Part shown: piece after piece, positions 13,366 to 14,500 of the stretch
How the letters are laid out: every line of letters begins with the position of its first letter
How positions within the stretch are numbered: position 1 is the stretch's first letter
Origin: Candidatus Omnitrophota bacterium
Lineage (GTDB): Bacteria > Omnitrophota > Gorgyraeia > Duberdicusellales > 4484-171
Direction of reading: 5' to 3'
DNA: 14,500 nt
Assembly (NCBI GenBank): GCA_028710385.1
Contig: JAQTUC010000024.1
Coordinates: 1 to 14,500, forward strand
The notes under the pieces: model-generated
Database searches by the model: none
What the model was told of the DNA's origin: nothing
The model's input: only the letters and a program-made list of their open reading frames with translations
Translations under genes and position numbers: made by a program

Positions 13366-14500
13366 AATACAAAATATTCATAAGTACAGCCAAAAATCTT
13401 GTTCCGTATTTACATCAGGAACTCCTCCGTCTCGGATTCAAGGATTCCTCAGTGTTAAATACCGGTGTTTTTTTGGGAGCCGATTTCGGAGAGATAATGC
13501 AGCTTAATCTGGCTCTACGCAGCGCAAACCATATTTTTCTGCTGGTTAAAGAATTTGCCTGCGTAAATCCGGAAGAGCTCTACAGGCAGGTTGCAAATAT
13601 AGAATGGGAGAGTCTGATATCTGAAGATGGTTTCATAAGTATTTTTTCAAACGTTTCAAACCCTACCATACGCGATAACCGCTTCGCCAACCTTAAATGT
13701 AAAGATGCCATAGTAGACAGGCTGGTCAGAATAAAAGGCAGGCGTCCGGACTCAGGCTCAAGCCGCGAAAAAACAGTTATATATTTATACTGGGCAGACA
13801 ATCATTGCTCAATTTATATTGATACATCCGGTGAATCTCTTTCAAAAAGAGGCTATCGTAAAATCCCCCTTAAGGCTCCGCTTCAGGAAACTCTTGCCGC
13901 CGCAATTATACTTGCGACAAACTGGCAAAGGAAAACCCATTTCATAAACCCTATGTGCGGAAGCGGTACTTTAGCAATTGAAGCGGCGTATATGGCACTT
14001 AACCGCGCGCCCGGAATATTGCGGAATAATTTCGGTTTTATGCATACCAAACTATTTGATAAAGCCTTGTTTGAAAAGATAAGAGAAAACCTTCGTAAAA
14101 ATGAAAACAAAAATCTGAATTTTAGGATTATCGCAACCGATATAGACAAAAATGCCATGGATGCGGCGCACAAAAATGCCTCGCTTGCGCAGGTTGAAAA
14201 GTTTATTGAATTTAAAACATGCGATTACCGGCAGACACCCATACCTGAACCGCCGGGAATACTAATCATAAATCCGGAATACGGGATACGCCTTGGAAGC
14301 GTAAGCGAGCTGGAAACTCTTTATGAAGAAATGGGTGATTTTCTAAAACAAAAATGCAGCGGTTTTACCGCTTACATTTTTTCAGGGAATATTCCTCTTT
14401 TAAAAAAGGTTGGGCTAAGGCCGCAGAGAAAATTGATTTTTTACAATGCCGATATAGAGTGCAGGCTTTGCGAATATCCGCTATACGAAGGAAGTAAGAG
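13359..14500 (+). CDS. THUMP-domain class I RNA methyltransferase (RlmL N-half / YpsC type), 3' end outside the window
   Basis: The frame is open from GTG 13359 to the right edge (380 codons). A THUMP-like RNA-binding region (about 45-160) includes SNVSNPTIRDNRFANLKCKDAIVD and IYIDTSGESLSKRGYR. The methyltransferase domain follows, with LKAPLQETLAAAI, motif I NPMCGSGTLAIEAA (197-210), ALNRAPGI, and motif IV NPEYGIRLG (305-313). These blocks match the N-terminal half of E. coli RlmL, which makes N2-methylguanosine at 23S rRNA position 2445, and stand-alone YpsC-type relatives. Motif IV has Glu where Pro is usual (NPPY). The closing text IECRLCEYPLYEGSK is typical of the end of stand-alone members, so only a few codons are probably missing. 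The gene has its own promoter and leader and is not part of the lipid operon. Confidence 0.9.
   Translation, partial: MKKYKIFISTAKNLVPYLHQELLRLGFKDSSVLNTGVFLGADFGEIMQLNLALRSANHIFLLVKEFACVNPEELYRQVANIEWESLISEDGFISIFSNVSNPTIRDNRFANLKCKDAIVDRLVRIKGRRPDSGSSREKTVIYLYWADNHCSIYIDTSGESLSKRGYRKIPLKAPLQETLAAAIILATNWQRKTHFINPMCGSGTLAIEAAYMALNRAPGILRNNFGFMHTKLFDKALFEKIRENLRKNENKNLNFRIIATDIDKNAMDAAHKNASLAQVEKFIEFKTCDYRQTPIPEPPGILIINPEYGIRLGSVSELETLYEEMGDFLKQKCSGFTAYIFSGNIPLLKKVGLRPQRKLIFYNADIECRLCEYPLYEGSK

Noticed and set aside
13580..14173. Minus-strand frames inside the RNA methyltransferase region
   Set aside because: The plus-strand frame is continuous and matches known domain motifs, so these are shadows.

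Overview
The window is about 14.5 kb of fairly AT-rich bacterial DNA. Nearly all of it is one long, tightly packed gene series on the minus strand, read from a MarR-type regulator at the right (13064) to an M28 peptidase at the left (164). A partial minus-strand gene with its own promoter lies at the left edge. An RNA methyltransferase gene runs off the right edge on the plus strand, divergent from the regulator. Gene style, palindromic repeats between genes and the mix of protein families suggest an uncultivated Gram-negative-type lineage such as Candidatus Omnitrophota. That placement is inference from general resemblance, not a search result.

The minus-strand series looks like a phospholipid synthesis and remodelling locus. 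In transcription order it encodes: (1) a MarR-family regulator; (2) an MFS transporter fused to a PlsC acyltransferase; (3) an alpha/beta hydrolase; (4) a membrane protein with a hexapeptide-repeat acyltransferase domain; (5) an acyl-ACP synthetase/ACP/PlsC three-domain fusion related to Aas; (6) a YnbA-like CDP-alcohol phosphatidyltransferase; (7) a YnbB/CdsA-like CDP-diacylglycerol synthase; (8) a methyltransferase resembling the C-terminal half of E. coli YnbC; (9) a second class I methyltransferase; (10) a radical SAM protein with extra C-terminal cysteines; (11) a small membrane protein; (12) an M28 metallopeptidase. Many junctions are overlapping or within a few bases, so cotranscription is likely.

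The main biological reading is that an E. coli ynbABC-type set (CDP-alcohol transferase, CDP-DAG synthase, hydrolase, methyltransferase; here the YnbC hydrolase and methyltransferase are separate genes) has been merged with an LplT/Aas-type lysophospholipid uptake and reacylation set. Two methyltransferases and a radical SAM enzyme are added, all apparently under a MarR-type regulator. The product would be a modified phospholipid whose head group cannot be read from sequence.

The non-coding layer is unusual. Four palindromic elements sit between genes or on gene starts: 2815-2894, 5721-5809, 6445-6517 and 13276-13365. Two share the terminal core CCCGTTAGA. One forms the start of the CDP-alcohol transferase reading frame, and two place the ribosome-binding site and GTG start of the next gene inside a stem. 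The divergent region 13065-13358 holds near-consensus promoters for both directions and MarR-type operator palindromes.
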